A stretch of DNA of 62,769 bases from an uncultured Tessaracoccus sp. GTDB taxonomy: Bacteria > Actinomycetota > Actinomycetes > Propionibacteriales > Propionibacteriaceae. Of the stretch, positions 53,270 through 61,991 are shown piece after piece. The stretch lies in NCBI RefSeq assembly GCF_947286155.1, contig NZ_CAMYPD010000012.1:1-62769 (forward strand), written 5' to 3'. Under the pieces are notes generated by a model, which did not search any database, was not told the origin of the DNA, and saw only the letters and a program-made list of their open reading frames with translations. A program made the translations under genes and the position numbers. Each line of letters opens with the position of its first letter. Position 1 is the stretch's first letter.

Positions 53270-54862
53270 TTGTTTGACACGCTGCAAGACCGCCTCTCTT
53301 CTGTATTCAAAGGGCTGCGCGCCAAGGGCCGGCTCACGGAAGACGACGTGAACTCGACGCTGCGCGAGATTCGTATCGCACTGCTCGAAGCAGACGTCAA
53401 CCTGGGCGTGGTCAAGGAATTCGTCGCAGCAATTAAGGAACGCCTCGTCGGGCTTGAAATCTCGAAGGCGCTCAACCCGACGCAGCAAATCGTCAAGGCC
53501 GTCAACGAAGAGCTCATCAATATTCTCGGCGGGGAAGCGCGCCCCATCCGGTTTGCGAAGAACCCGCCGACGGTCATCATGCTCGCAGGTCTGCAGGGTG
53601 CGGGTAAAACCACTCTGGCAGGCAAGCTCGCCCAATACCTCACAAATGACCACCACTCGCCGCTGCTGGTTGCCGCCGACCTGCAGCGCCCGAACGCTGT
53701 GAACCAGCTCCAAATTGTGGGTGAGCGCGCCGGCGTGCGCGTCTTCGCGCCGGAGCCTGGCAACGGCGTTGGCGACCCGGTGCAGGTAGCTCGTGACGCG
53801 ATCGTGCACGCGGAGCGCCATCTGTTCGATGTGGTCATCGTCGACACGGCCGGCCGCCTGGGCGTCGACGAAGAGCTGATGCAGCAGGCCTCGGACATCA
53901 AGGCCGCCGTGCACCCCGACGAGACGCTGTTCGTCGTCGACGCAATGATCGGCCAAGACGCCGTCAACACCGCCAAAGCCTTCGACGAGGGAGTTGGCGT
54001 CGACGGTGTCGTCCTCACCAAACTCGACGGCGATGCCCGCGGCGGTGCCGCGCTGTCGATCGCGAGGGTGCTCGGCAAGCCGATCATGTTCGCGTCGAAT
54101 GGCGAGAAGCTGCAAGACTTCGACCTCTTCCATCCCGATCGCATGGCCAGCCGCATCCTCGGCATGGGCGACATGCTCACGCTCATCGAACAGGCGGAGA
54201 AGACCTTCGACGCAGAACAGTCGCGCGAGGCTGCCGAAAAGCTCATGGGCGGCAAATCCAAGTTCGGGCTCAACGACTTCCTGAACCAGATGCGCCAGCT
54301 GCGCAAGATGGGGCCGCTGTCAAAGATCCTCGGCATGCTGCCCGGTGCCGCGCAGCACAAGGACGCCATCGACGGCATCGACGAGCGTGAGATCGACCGC
54401 ATCGAGGCCATCATTTGCTCGATGACACCCAAGGAACGCGACGATGTGTCCATCCTGAATGGGTCACGTCGCGCACGCATCGCGAAGGGTGCGGGCGTCG
54501 AGGTGTCGGACGTCAACAACCTCGTGAACCGCTTCGTCGATGCCCGTAAATTGATGGAGCAGATGGCCGGAGGAGGGTTCCCCGGCATGGGCGGGATGCC
54601 CGGCATGGGAGGTTTCCCAGGCATGCCCGGCATGGGCGGTGGCCGCCGCCAGCAGGCGAAGGCGGCCAAGAAGAAGGGCAAGCAGCGCGGCAAGGGTGTG
54701 TCGGGCAACCCGGCCAAGCGAGCGCAGCAGGAGAAACAAAAGGCGCTGGGTAGGCAGGCACCGTCGGGTATGGACGGGATGCCGCCGATGCCACAAAGCA
54801 TGGACGACTTCGAGCTTCCCCCGGAGCTGCAGAAGATGTTCAAAGACCAGGGCGGTCTATAG
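53270..54862 (+). CDS. ffh: Signal recognition particle protein Ffh (SRP54)
   Basis: A 530-aa SRP54. The N domain is followed by the G domain with GLQGAGKTT, DTAGRLGVDEELM and TKLDGDARGG, then a Met-rich M domain that binds signal peptides and 4.5S RNA. A long Gly/Met repeat (GMGGMPGMGG) and a basic tail close it. The start is a TTG; AGAAGGA (53256-53262) is well placed for it, and LFDTLQDRL is the usual N-terminus. A TATCCT box at 53230-53235 may be the -10. Confidence 0.95.
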   Translation: MFDTLQDRLSSVFKGLRAKGRLTEDDVNSTLREIRIALLEADVNLGVVKEFVAAIKERLVGLEISKALNPTQQIVKAVNEELINILGGEARPIRFAKNPPTVIMLAGLQGAGKTTLAGKLAQYLTNDHHSPLLVAADLQRPNAVNQLQIVGERAGVRVFAPEPGNGVGDPVQVARDAIVHAERHLFDVVIVDTAGRLGVDEELMQQASDIKAAVHPDETLFVVDAMIGQDAVNTAKAFDEGVGVDGVVLTKLDGDARGGAALSIARVLGKPIMFASNGEKLQDFDLFHPDRMASRILGMGDMLTLIEQAEKTFDAEQSREAAEKLMGGKSKFGLNDFLNQMRQLRKMGPLSKILGMLPGAAQHKDAIDGIDEREIDRIEAIICSMTPKERDDVSILNGSRRARIAKGAGVEVSDVNNLVNRFVDARKLMEQMAGGGFPGMGGMPGMGGFPGMPGMGGGRRQQAKAAKKKGKQRGKGVSGNPAKRAQQEKQKALGRQAPSGMDGMPPMPQSMDDFELPPELQKMFKDQGGL

Positions 54863-54904
54863 CCCGTCGTCCGGCCGTGGCGCCAGGCTGTCTACGTCGG
54901 AGGG

Positions 54905-54910
54905 TAGGCT
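54905..54910 (+). promoter_or_regulatory. -10 box of a leaderless promoter
   Basis: TAGGCT ends 6 nt before ATG 54917. Confidence 0.5.
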
Positions 54911-54916
54911 CTCCAC

Positions 54917-55999
54917 ATGGACCAAGCGCTGCATATCAACGCCACCGTGCTTCCAGACGATGAGCCCGTCGACTTCTGGGTTGTCGATGGACGGGTCACG
55001 TTCGAGCCAGTGAAACAAGCCACGACGCTCGCCTCCGGTGCATTCGTGCTTCCGGGGCTGGTTGACGCGCATTGCCACATCGGCCTCGGCGTCGAGGGTG
55101 CTGTCGACGACGCCACCGCCCGCGCCCAAGCTGAGGCCGACCTTGCCGTCGGCGTCATGCTCATTCGCGACGCGGGCTCGCCGAAAGACACCCGTTCCAT
55201 GCAGCAAGACCCGACGCTGCCCCGCATCATCCGCTCGGGGCGGCACGTCGCTCGCGCTCGTCGGTACATCCGCAACCTCGCCGAAGAGGTCGAGCCGGAG
55301 CAATTCGTGGAGCAGCTGCGCCACGAGGCGCGCAGTGGCGACGGCTGGGTGAAATTCGTAGGCGACTGGATTGACCGCTCCGTGGGCGACCTCGCGCCGA
55401 GTTTCCCCGCCGACGTGGTGCGCGAGGCCGTCGCTGCTGCCCACGAAGAGGGCGCGAAGGTGACGTCGCACTGTTTCGCGGAGCAATCCGTCGCGGAGAT
55501 CATCGACGCCGGTGCCGACTGCATCGAGCACGGCACGGGGCTCGACGACGACCAGATCGCCGTCATGGCGGAACGCGGTGTCGCGCTGGTGCCGACGATG
55601 ATCAACCTCGCGCGCTTCACCGACTACGCGGCACAGGGTGAAGCCAAATTTCCCACCTACAGCGCACATATGCGCGACCTGCATGCCAGACGCTACGAGA
55701 CCATTGGGAAAGCCTACGAGGCAGGCATTCCCATCTACACCGGCACCGACGCGGGCACCGTCATCAAGCACGGTCGTGTCATCGACGAGATCGAGGAGCT
55801 CGCCAAGGTCGGCGGCGTTGAGTTCGCGCTCGGCGCCGCGAGTTGGCGGGCGAGGGAATGGCTCGGCGTCGACGCCGTCGTCGAGGGGGCCAGTGCTGAC
55901 TTCGTGGTCTACAGTGAGGACCCGCGTAGTGCGTTGCAAACGCTGCGTTCACCGCTGCACCGTGTACTTCGAGGAAAGGTACTGGCTACACATGTCTGA
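54917..55999 (+). CDS. Metal-dependent amidohydrolase
   Basis: A 360-aa amidohydrolase-superfamily enzyme. Metal ligands appear as DAHCH (about 50-54), a histidine in VTSHCF, a histidine in IEHGTGL, and the catalytic Asp in TGTDAG. The set resembles imidazolonepropionase/prolidase-like hydrolases; the exact substrate cannot be told. It overlaps sppA by 8 nt. It appears to have a leaderless promoter. Confidence 0.85.
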   Translation: MDQALHINATVLPDDEPVDFWVVDGRVTFEPVKQATTLASGAFVLPGLVDAHCHIGLGVEGAVDDATARAQAEADLAVGVMLIRDAGSPKDTRSMQQDPTLPRIIRSGRHVARARRYIRNLAEEVEPEQFVEQLRHEARSGDGWVKFVGDWIDRSVGDLAPSFPADVVREAVAAAHEEGAKVTSHCFAEQSVAEIIDAGADCIEHGTGLDDDQIAVMAERGVALVPTMINLARFTDYAAQGEAKFPTYSAHMRDLHARRYETIGKAYEAGIPIYTGTDAGTVIKHGRVIDEIEELAKVGGVEFALGAASWRAREWLGVDAVVEGASADFVVYSEDPRSALQTLRSPLHRVLRGKVLATHV

Positions 56000-57251
56000 T
56001 TTGCCCCCGCCCAACCAGGATCCGAAGAACCAGCCGAATCCTGAGCCACCCACGCAGGCTCCGCAGTCTGCGTCCAGCGCTAGCAGTCAGCCGGGTTCCT
56101 GGCAGGCCGACGCGGGCCCCGCGCCGCAGCTTCGCCCGGGGTACGCTCCGAAACCTCAGAAGCAGCCTGGCGGATTCAGCCGTGGCTTCGGGTCCGGTAT
56201 GGGCTTCGCACTCGGCCTGGGCGTGGTACTCACCGTGAGCTCGATTCTGTCGGGCCTGATCTTCCTCGGCATGCTCGCCGTGTCGTTGAAGGACGTCCAA
56301 GGCGACTCGACCACCACGCTCAAGACCATCTGGGGCAATAGCAGCGCGGAGGGGCGTCTCCGCGCCATCTCCATCTCCGGCCCCATCCTCGCCGACGCCA
56401 GCGACGGGTCGGTACTGAGCGCCGGCACCTACGGTTACGAGGTTGCCGACATGATTCGCTCCCTCGACAAGGACGACTCGTCGGGCCTGATCTTGCTCAT
56501 GAACACGCCGGGCGGATCCATCCCGGGCTCCGCAGCGATTGCCGACGCTGTAACCGACTACCAGAAGCGCACCGGCCAGAAGGTCATGGCGCACGTGTCC
56601 AGCATGTCGGCTTCCGGGGGCGTCTATTCGACGTCGTCCGCCGACGAGATCTGGGCCGACGAAGGCTCGCTGGTGGGCTCGATCGGTGTGATCTCCGGGC
56701 CGTTCCAGCGCTACACCAACGTCACCGCACTGGGCAGCACACTGCTCGAGGCTGGCGTGACGGCTGAGAAGATCGAGCAGGAGTACCTCAGTGCCGGTAA
56801 GGGCAAGGCCTTCGGTGATCCGTTTGTGGGCATGAGCGACGAGCAGAAGGCCAAGTGGATGGAGGGCATCAACGCCTCCTACGACAAGTTCGTGCAGCGC
56901 ATGGTTGAGGGCCGCGGCATGGATGAAAAGGTGATCCGCGAAGAGATGGGCGCCGGCATGTTCAACGGCGAGAAGGCCGTCGAATACAAGCTCATTAACG
57001 GTGTGAAGAACCGCGACGAATTCTTCCGCTACGCCGCTGAGCAGGCCGGGCTCGACCCGTCGAAGACGAAGGTCGAGACGGTCGCCGATGACCTCGGATT
57101 CCTGGGCGGCTTCCTCGGCGTGAAGCGCGCGTACGGGCAAGCTCCCGCAGTGAAGCAGGGGGAGGGCGTCGTGCCGCAGCTGAGCCAAGCCATCTGCAGC
57201 CGCCACGCCATCCTCGCCTACCACGGGGCGCCCACTGCGGCGTGCGGCTAA
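55992..57251 (+). CDS. sppA: Signal peptide peptidase SppA (S49 family)
   Basis: A 419-aa membrane protease. A Pro/Gln-rich cytoplasmic N-terminus (about 1-60) is followed by one membrane segment (about 72-98) and an S49 domain with NTPGGS, the nucleophile region SMSASGGVY, and SLVGSIGV. A conserved lysine candidate lies in SAGKGK. It would degrade leftover signal peptides. ATG 55992 lies inside the amidohydrolase gene; the frame is open further upstream without support. Confidence 0.9.
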   Translation: MSDLPPPNQDPKNQPNPEPPTQAPQSASSASSQPGSWQADAGPAPQLRPGYAPKPQKQPGGFSRGFGSGMGFALGLGVVLTVSSILSGLIFLGMLAVSLKDVQGDSTTTLKTIWGNSSAEGRLRAISISGPILADASDGSVLSAGTYGYEVADMIRSLDKDDSSGLILLMNTPGGSIPGSAAIADAVTDYQKRTGQKVMAHVSSMSASGGVYSTSSADEIWADEGSLVGSIGVISGPFQRYTNVTALGSTLLEAGVTAEKIEQEYLSAGKGKAFGDPFVGMSDEQKAKWMEGINASYDKFVQRMVEGRGMDEKVIREEMGAGMFNGEKAVEYKLINGVKNRDEFFRYAAEQAGLDPSKTKVETVADDLGFLGGFLGVKRAYGQAPAVKQGEGVVPQLSQAICSRHAILAYHGAPTAACG

Positions 57252-57260
57252 GTGCATCCA

Positions 57261-57294
57261 GAGCTGGGTTGGGGCATCATCCCCAGCCCAGCTC
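57261..57294. terminator. Convergent terminator between sppA and the zincin gene
   Basis: GAGCTGGGTTGGGG (57261-57274) pairs with CCCCAGCCCAGCTC (57281-57294) with one wobble. It overlaps the last codons of the minus-strand zincin gene. Confidence 0.75.
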
Positions 57295-57627
57295 GTGCAG
57301 GCGTTCTTCCTCGATGCCGTGGTAGTGGCCGAGTTCATGTAACAGCGTGATGGTCACCTCGTCGGCGAGTTCGTCGAGGCTGTTGCACATCCGCGTCAGC
57401 GGCCCCTTGAACAGCACGATGCGGTCGGGCAGCTGCCCAAAGTAGCTGCTATCTCGCTCGGTGAGTGCTTGACCCTCGTACACTCCCAGCGTGTCGGAAC
57501 CATCGTCGGGCTCATCTTCGACGACGAACACGAGATTGTCGACGTGTTCCAGCAGCGCCTCGGGGATCTCGTCGAACGCCTCATCCACGAGCGCGTCGAA
57601 GTCGTCGTCGGCGATGTCCATGGGCAT
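57277..57627 (-). CDS. Zincin-like metallopeptidase family protein
   Basis: A 116-aa small metalloprotein of the Zincin_1 family, with HELGHYHGIEEERLHELGWG at the very C-terminus. HExxH binds zinc. The N-terminal half is strongly acidic. Substrate unknown. A TAGGCT box on the minus strand (57634-57639) ends 6 nt before the ATG, so it is expressed independently of the membrane-protein genes upstream. Confidence 0.9.
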   Translation of the reverse strand: MPMDIADDDFDALVDEAFDEIPEALLEHVDNLVFVVEDEPDDGSDTLGVYEGQALTERDSSYFGQLPDRIVLFKGPLTRMCNSLDELADEVTITLLHELGHYHGIEEERLHELGWG

Positions 57628-57633
57628 GCCGCG

Positions 57634-57639
57634 AGCCTA
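57634..57639 (-). promoter_or_regulatory. -10 box of a leaderless promoter for the zincin gene
   Basis: TAGGCT on the minus strand ends 6 nt before ATG 57627 and overlaps the end of the upstream membrane-protein gene. Confidence 0.5.
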
Positions 57640-58197
57640 ACGGCGCGCGACGGACAAGGCCACACCGGCCCCGAGCAGCACGCCCGCGCACACCCAGCTG
57701 CCCGTCTGCACCGGCTCCAGCGCGGGCCACGTCCAGATGATCGGCGATCCCAGGGGCAGGCCGCCCATGGACGCCAGCGCCGCCCATCCCACCGCGACGG
57801 CGGCGCTGGCCGCGGGGGATGCCGTCGCGGCGCCGAGCAGGACGATGCCGGCGTCACCGAGCATGGTGCGGGCCGCGCCCAAGGCGGCGTCGGTGCCGAG
57901 CGCCAGCGCAACGATCCCGTGTGCCACGACGCAGGCCAGGACGAGGGCCACGTCCCACGCCCACAGGTGCCGCGTGGTGCCGCGTTCGAGCTGTGGATTG
58001 CGTCGCGCCAGCCCGGCGCAGACCGCCAACGTCGGCGCGAGCGGAGCCAGATACGACACGGGGGAGGGGAGGCCCGGACCACCAGCCAGCGTCGGCAGCA
58101 CGACGACCACCTTCGGCAGTGTGGCGACCACCGCGAGGGACAGCGCGAGCGCGACGGCCACCGCTGGGACGATCCGACTGCGCAGCCACCACGTCAT
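57637..58197 (-). CDS. Membrane protein, probable second permease subunit of the exporter locus
   Basis: A 186-aa Ala/Val/Leu-rich protein with about five membrane segments and no known motif. Its ATG overlaps the stop of the larger membrane protein (ATGA), so it is coupled to it. Context (ABC ATPase and secreted protein upstream) suggests it belongs to an export complex or gives immunity. Confidence 0.7.
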   Translation of the reverse strand: MTWWLRSRIVPAVAVALALSLAVVATLPKVVVVLPTLAGGPGLPSPVSYLAPLAPTLAVCAGLARRNPQLERGTTRHLWAWDVALVLACVVAHGIVALALGTDAALGAARTMLGDAGIVLLGAATASPAASAAVAVGWAALASMGGLPLGSPIIWTWPALEPVQTGSWVCAGVLLGAGVALSVARR

Positions 58198-59384
58198 GGA
58201 CACCACCACTGGGCCAGCCGAGTGTTGATCAGTGCGGCCTGCTCGGCCTCGGGCAGTGCCAGCGTTGCCTCGAGTGCGGGTGAGGGCGGTGGCAGTGGCG
58301 AGGGCGCGGAGGAGTGTGCGATCAGCCACTGGAGAACGTCGTGTTCCTGCAGCTCGTCCTCGTTGACGGTCCCAAGGGGAGGCTGGCAGCCGTCGACCAA
58401 GCCCTGCGCCAGGGTTTCGGGATAGGACGCCGGGCCGGCCGTGACATTGATCCGCGCACTGGCGACCTCCTTGGAGGTCCGCTGCGCCGCTTCGCTCCAG
58501 GTCGCGGGCACCGCGATCCCCAGGTTACGCCAGTGGCGGATGATGGCGGCGACGTCGTCCGCCACCGGCTGGAGCCCGGGGGCGCGCTCAGGCCACAGGC
58601 ACACGCGTGGCTCGGAGCCGGTGCAGATGGGACGATCGAGACGGGGCACCCTGGGCAGGTGGCCGGCATCTCCGGCGATGCCGTGGGCGGTCGCACCCGT
58701 GCCGACGACGATGACCGCCAGAACCGCCGCCAGCACGAGTCGGCCGGCGCGGCCGTGGAAGCGCAGGGCAATCAGCACCGTCGCGACGGCGATGAGGCCC
58801 ACGCTGCATACGACGCTGCCCCACGCCACGGTCGGGTCCGGCACCGTGTCCAGGCTGCAGCAGCCGTCCCATCGCCCCGACATGTGGCGCAGCCACGGCG
58901 GCTCGATGGCCGGGGTGACCGCCACCCAGAGGTAGGCCGCAACCAAGGCGGCGGGGAGCGCCATCACGACGGGCAGCCAGATGCCGATGGCCAGCCCGAC
59001 CGCGCTCCACGCGACGAGGGAGAGCACGGCGGTGCCCCACACCTGCCAGGCGGGCGCGCCGCCGACCGAGCAGACGGCGATGAGCAGCAGCAGGCTCGTG
59101 GGCACCGCCACCATGGCCACGGGCCAGGCCAGGCGGGTGACCGGCAAGCGGGCCGAGGACACGATGATGAGATTTGCGCGCCGGAGGCGCGTGCCCTCGG
59201 CAGCGGCGGCGACCGCCACAAGCATGCACAGGAGCAACAGCGCGTCGGTCTTCAGCGACGCCGCCCAGTACGGGCTGCCGTCACCGTAGAGGAGCTGGTC
59301 GTTGCGGAACACCGTGACCGTGTAGGCCATGAGCGGCAGGAGCCAGATGACCAGGCTCGAACGAAACCACGCCCAGATCGGCAT
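58194..59384 (-). CDS. Large membrane protein with extracytoplasmic Cys-containing domain (putative ABC permease)
   Basis: A 396-aa protein. Around six membrane segments occupy residues 5-270. A soluble C-terminal domain (about 275-396) contains Cys pairs (PICTGSEPRVCLWPE and DGCQPPL). A GCC pair also lies in the loop near 195-200. The start follows GGGAGG. It sits 1 nt after the ATPase stop. I recall similar proteins in actinobacterial ABC loci of unknown role, but cannot confirm a family from the sequence. Confidence 0.75.
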   Translation of the reverse strand: MPIWAWFRSSLVIWLLPLMAYTVTVFRNDQLLYGDGSPYWAASLKTDALLLLCMLVAVAAAAEGTRLRRANLIIVSSARLPVTRLAWPVAMVAVPTSLLLLIAVCSVGGAPAWQVWGTAVLSLVAWSAVGLAIGIWLPVVMALPAALVAAYLWVAVTPAIEPPWLRHMSGRWDGCCSLDTVPDPTVAWGSVVCSVGLIAVATVLIALRFHGRAGRLVLAAVLAVIVVGTGATAHGIAGDAGHLPRVPRLDRPICTGSEPRVCLWPERAPGLQPVADDVAAIIRHWRNLGIAVPATWSEAAQRTSKEVASARINVTAGPASYPETLAQGLVDGCQPPLGTVNEDELQEHDVLQWLIAHSSAPSPLPPPSPALEATLALPEAEQAALINTRLAQWWCP

Positions 59385-59385
59385 G

Positions 59386-60105
59386 TCACGACCCTCCCAC
59401 GATGCGCAGGTACGCCTCCTCGGCCTGCTGGCGCGAGGCGCCGGCAGCCAGGCCGAGGAAGTCCTCGGGCGTGCCCGACCACGCGAGCGAGCCGGTGTGC
59501 AGCACCGCAACCTGGTGGTAGATGTCTTCGACGTCGTCGATCTGATGCGTGCTGACGACCATCGTCAGGGAGTCGGGCACCGACTGCATGACGCTGCGGA
59601 ACCGGTGGCGCTGCTCGGGATCCAGACTCGCGGTCGGTTCGTCCAGCAGCAGGACCTGCGGGTCGGACACCAGCGCGGCGGCCAAACCCAGCCGACGCAG
59701 CTGCCCACCCGAGAGCTTGCTGGATGGTCGGTCCTGCTCGTCTACCAGCGCCACCTGCGCCAGCGCTCGCAGTGCGGCGGCCTTCGTGTCCGATCGGGAC
59801 ACCCCGCGCAGCCACGCCGCGTACCGGGTGTACTCGAGCGTCGAGAGCCCCCGGATCGGAGCGATGGCCTGCGGCATGAAGGACACGCGGCGGCGCAACT
59901 GGCGCGCGGCGACGGGCACACCGTCGAGGAGGATCGCGCCCGAGCGCGCCCGGAGCTCACCCGCGATGATCCGCAGCAGCGTGGTCTTCCCCGCACCGTT
60001 CGGGCCGAGCAACACCGTCCGGCCGGTGGGAAACGTCAGATCGAGCCCCTCGTACAGGGGACGCCTGCGGGAGTGGGAGAAGGTCAGGTCAGCGCATTGG
60101 ATCAT
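59386..60105 (-). CDS. ABC transporter ATP-binding protein
   Basis: A 239-aa ABC ATPase. Walker A is GPNGAGKTT (near 33-41), the signature is LSGGQLRRLG, and Walker B is LLLDEPTASLDP, followed by the H-loop STHQIDDVED. The group resembles export or immunity ATPases that work with separate membrane subunits. Start: ATG 60105 or the adjacent GTG 60108; no clear ribosome site. It lies between the secreted-protein gene and the two membrane-protein genes. Confidence 0.88.
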   Translation of the reverse strand: MIQCADLTFSHSRRRPLYEGLDLTFPTGRTVLLGPNGAGKTTLLRIIAGELRARSGAILLDGVPVAARQLRRRVSFMPQAIAPIRGLSTLEYTRYAAWLRGVSRSDTKAAALRALAQVALVDEQDRPSSKLSGGQLRRLGLAAALVSDPQVLLLDEPTASLDPEQRHRFRSVMQSVPDSLTMVVSTHQIDDVEDIYHQVAVLHTGSLAWSGTPEDFLGLAAGASRQQAEEAYLRIVGGS

Positions 60106-60140
60106 CACAGGTAAGCTCCGAGGTGTGGGTGCAAGGGTGC

Positions 60141-60557
60141 TCAGTAGTTGATGCGGACTCCCTTGGCGGACGCCTTGCCACCTGAACCTTGTCCATTGAC
60201 GCTTACGATCTGCATCCTGTACTCGTGGTTGCCTTCGTGCCCGCGCCACGTGGAAGACGCACCCTTGGTGCATCGAACCTCGTGATCGCCGAGCGATGTT
60301 GCCGGCAACCAATCCGAGTTCCACCTATGTGCACGGTAGGTCACCGTCGTTGCGCTGCACCCATTGACATGCGTGAGCTTGATGGTTCCGGGGGACTTGT
60401 CGTTATCCCACCACTTCTGGGACCACCATCCGGGTCCTTGGTTGGAGTAGCTGAACGTGAACGACCCAGATGACGCGAGAGCTGGCAGCGCCATGCTGCC
60501 CGCAAGAGCAACTGCGGCGACGAGGGTGGCGCCGACGCGCTTGTAGTTGGACTTCAT
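60141..60557 (-). CDS. Small secreted Trp-rich protein
   Basis: A 138-aa protein with a clear signal peptide (basic MKSNYKR, hydrophobic core, ALA cleavage site at 26-28). The mature part of about 110 aa has seven Trp residues (44, 45, 49, 50, 79, 83, 104), two Cys (67 and 96) that could form a disulfide, and alternating polar and aromatic residues suggesting beta strands. No family is recognised. GGGAAAGG precedes the ATG. It is followed by genes for an ABC ATPase and two membrane proteins, and preceded by a LuxR-type gene, as in loci for secreted peptides. Confidence 0.75.
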   Translation of the reverse strand: MKSNYKRVGATLVAAVALAGSMALPALASSGSFTFSYSNQGPGWWSQKWWDNDKSPGTIKLTHVNGCSATTVTYRAHRWNSDWLPATSLGDHEVRCTKGASSTWRGHEGNHEYRMQIVSVNGQGSGGKASAKGVRINY

Positions 60558-60702
60558 TGTGAACCTTTCCCTAGGCTGAGGAACCGGGCTGAGCGCTCGG
60601 TGAGAGACTACCTGCTCCCTGTTCTGCCTCGGTATCGGCCAAAAGCCGGAAGTTGAAGAGAAGGTGCTGCCGAGCGTCTCGTGGCAGCTACGCGGTCCTG
60701 CG

Positions 60703-60924
60703 TCACTTGATCACGCCAGTTCGGAACCCCCACGCCACGGCCGCGGCCCTTGAATGGGAGTTCGTCTTGCGTAGGATCGTCTCGACGTGCGCCTTGACGG
60801 TTGAGCGAGCTAGAACCAGTTGGGAGGCAATCTCACCACTCCTGTACCCGTCTGCGATGAGTTGCAAAACTTCTTGCTCACGGCAGCTGAGGTGCTCATT
60901 CGTGCCAGACCTCTCGATCCCCAT
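60703..60924 (-). CDS. Stand-alone LuxR-type HTH regulator
   Basis: A 73-aa protein that is almost only a GerE/LuxR helix-turn-helix (LSCREQEVLQLIADG, then SGEIASQLVLARSTVKAHV). There is no receiver or sensor domain. ATG 60924 follows GGGAGG; the frame is open upstream but without signals. It lies 145 nt ahead of the secreted-protein gene in the same direction and probably regulates it. Confidence 0.82.
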   Translation of the reverse strand: MGIERSGTNEHLSCREQEVLQLIADGYRSGEIASQLVLARSTVKAHVETILRKTNSHSRAAAVAWGFRTGVIK

Positions 60925-61218
60925 GACGTCCTCCCAGCGGTTCCCAATCACCGGCACATGGCTCGGCTGCTCCGATGTGGTGCAGCCTGCATGCAGTGTA
61001 GGGTTCCCCCCGTCGGCGAGCAAGGGTGCTGTGCGATGTGGCTGTGCGATCGGCTGGCTGCATTAGGCAGATCCACAGGCCTCTGGCACAATGAACGATG
61101 CACCTTTTTGTCTGGAGCCCTCTCTCATCCAGTCGGAAGGCCCTCGGTTTGCGGGAACTCGTGCCCCACACGTGCTCTCGCCGCCCCAAACTGCACAACA
61201 ATAGGAGTATCCACCAAC

Positions 61219-61740
61219 GTGGCAACCAAAATTCGTCTGAAGCGCATGGGCAAGATCCGCTCGCCCCACTACCGCATCATCGTCATCGACGAGCGCAAGA
61301 AGCGCGACGGGCAGGCTATCGAGGAAATCGGCCTGTACCACCCCAAGAACGACCCGTCTGTGATCCAGCTCGATTCGGAGCGCGCCCAGTACTGGCTCTC
61401 CGTCGGCGCACAGCCCACCGAGGCTGTCGTGGCCATCATGAAGCGTACGGGCGACTGGCAGAAGTTCACCGGCGACAAGTCGCCGTCGGGCATCGACCCG
61501 CAGCCGGAGCGTCGCGACCGCGAGGCTGAGTTCGCGAAGGCCCTCGCCGAGGATTCCGACGCCACCGCTCCCGCCATCACCAAGGCACAGGAGAAGAAGG
61601 CAGCCGAGGAAGCCGAGAAGAAGGCCGCGGAAGAGGCCGAACAGAAGGCTGCTGAGGAAGCCGCCGAGGCCGACGAGCCAGCCAAGGCCGACGAGGCTGA
61701 GGAAGCTCCGGCTGAGGGCGACGACAAGGCCGAGGCCTGA
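61219..61740 (+). CDS. rpsP: 30S ribosomal protein S16 with a long acidic tail
   Basis: A 173-aa S16. The normal domain covers residues 1-85 (VATKIRLKRMGKIRSPHYR). The C-terminus is extended by about 85 residues of Ala, Glu and Lys repeats, longer than the compact S16 of many bacteria. GTG 61219 follows AGGAG (61203-61207). It heads the rpsP-KH-rimM-trmD operon. Confidence 0.94.
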   Translation: MATKIRLKRMGKIRSPHYRIIVIDERKKRDGQAIEEIGLYHPKNDPSVIQLDSERAQYWLSVGAQPTEAVVAIMKRTGDWQKFTGDKSPSGIDPQPERRDREAEFAKALAEDSDATAPAITKAQEKKAAEEAEKKAAEEAEQKAAEEAAEADEPAKADEAEEAPAEGDDKAEA

Positions 61741-61742
61741 TC

Positions 61743-61991
61743 GTGCTAGCTGACGCTCTCGAACACCTCGTCGCAGGCATCGTCACGAATCCCGACGATG
61801 TCTCCGTGCGTGACAAGGACCTCCGCCGCGGGCGGCTGCTCGAGGTTCGTGTCCACCCCGACGACGTGGGCAAGGTGATCGGTCGCCAGGGGCGCACTGC
61901 GCAGGCACTGCGTACCGTGATCGGTGCATTGGCCGGACAGGAGCAGGTGCGGATCGACTTCGTCGACACCGACCGCCCCCGCCGCCGCTGA
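61743..61991 (+). CDS. khpA: KH-domain RNA-binding protein
   Basis: An 82-aa protein with a single KH domain and the GxxG loop in GKVIGRQGRTAQALR (near 43-57). KhpA-type proteins bind many RNAs. Its place between rpsP and rimM is conserved in many bacteria. The GTG start is 2 nt after the rpsP stop, and its own stop overlaps the rimM ATG. Confidence 0.92.
   Translation: MLADALEHLVAGIVTNPDDVSVRDKDLRRGRLLEVRVHPDDVGKVIGRQGRTAQALRTVIGALAGQEQVRIDFVDTDRPRRR

Noticed and set aside
60141..60557. Lactococcin 972-type bacteriocin precursor
   Set aside because: Gene context is similar, but length, Cys content and sequence do not fit that family, so no name was given.
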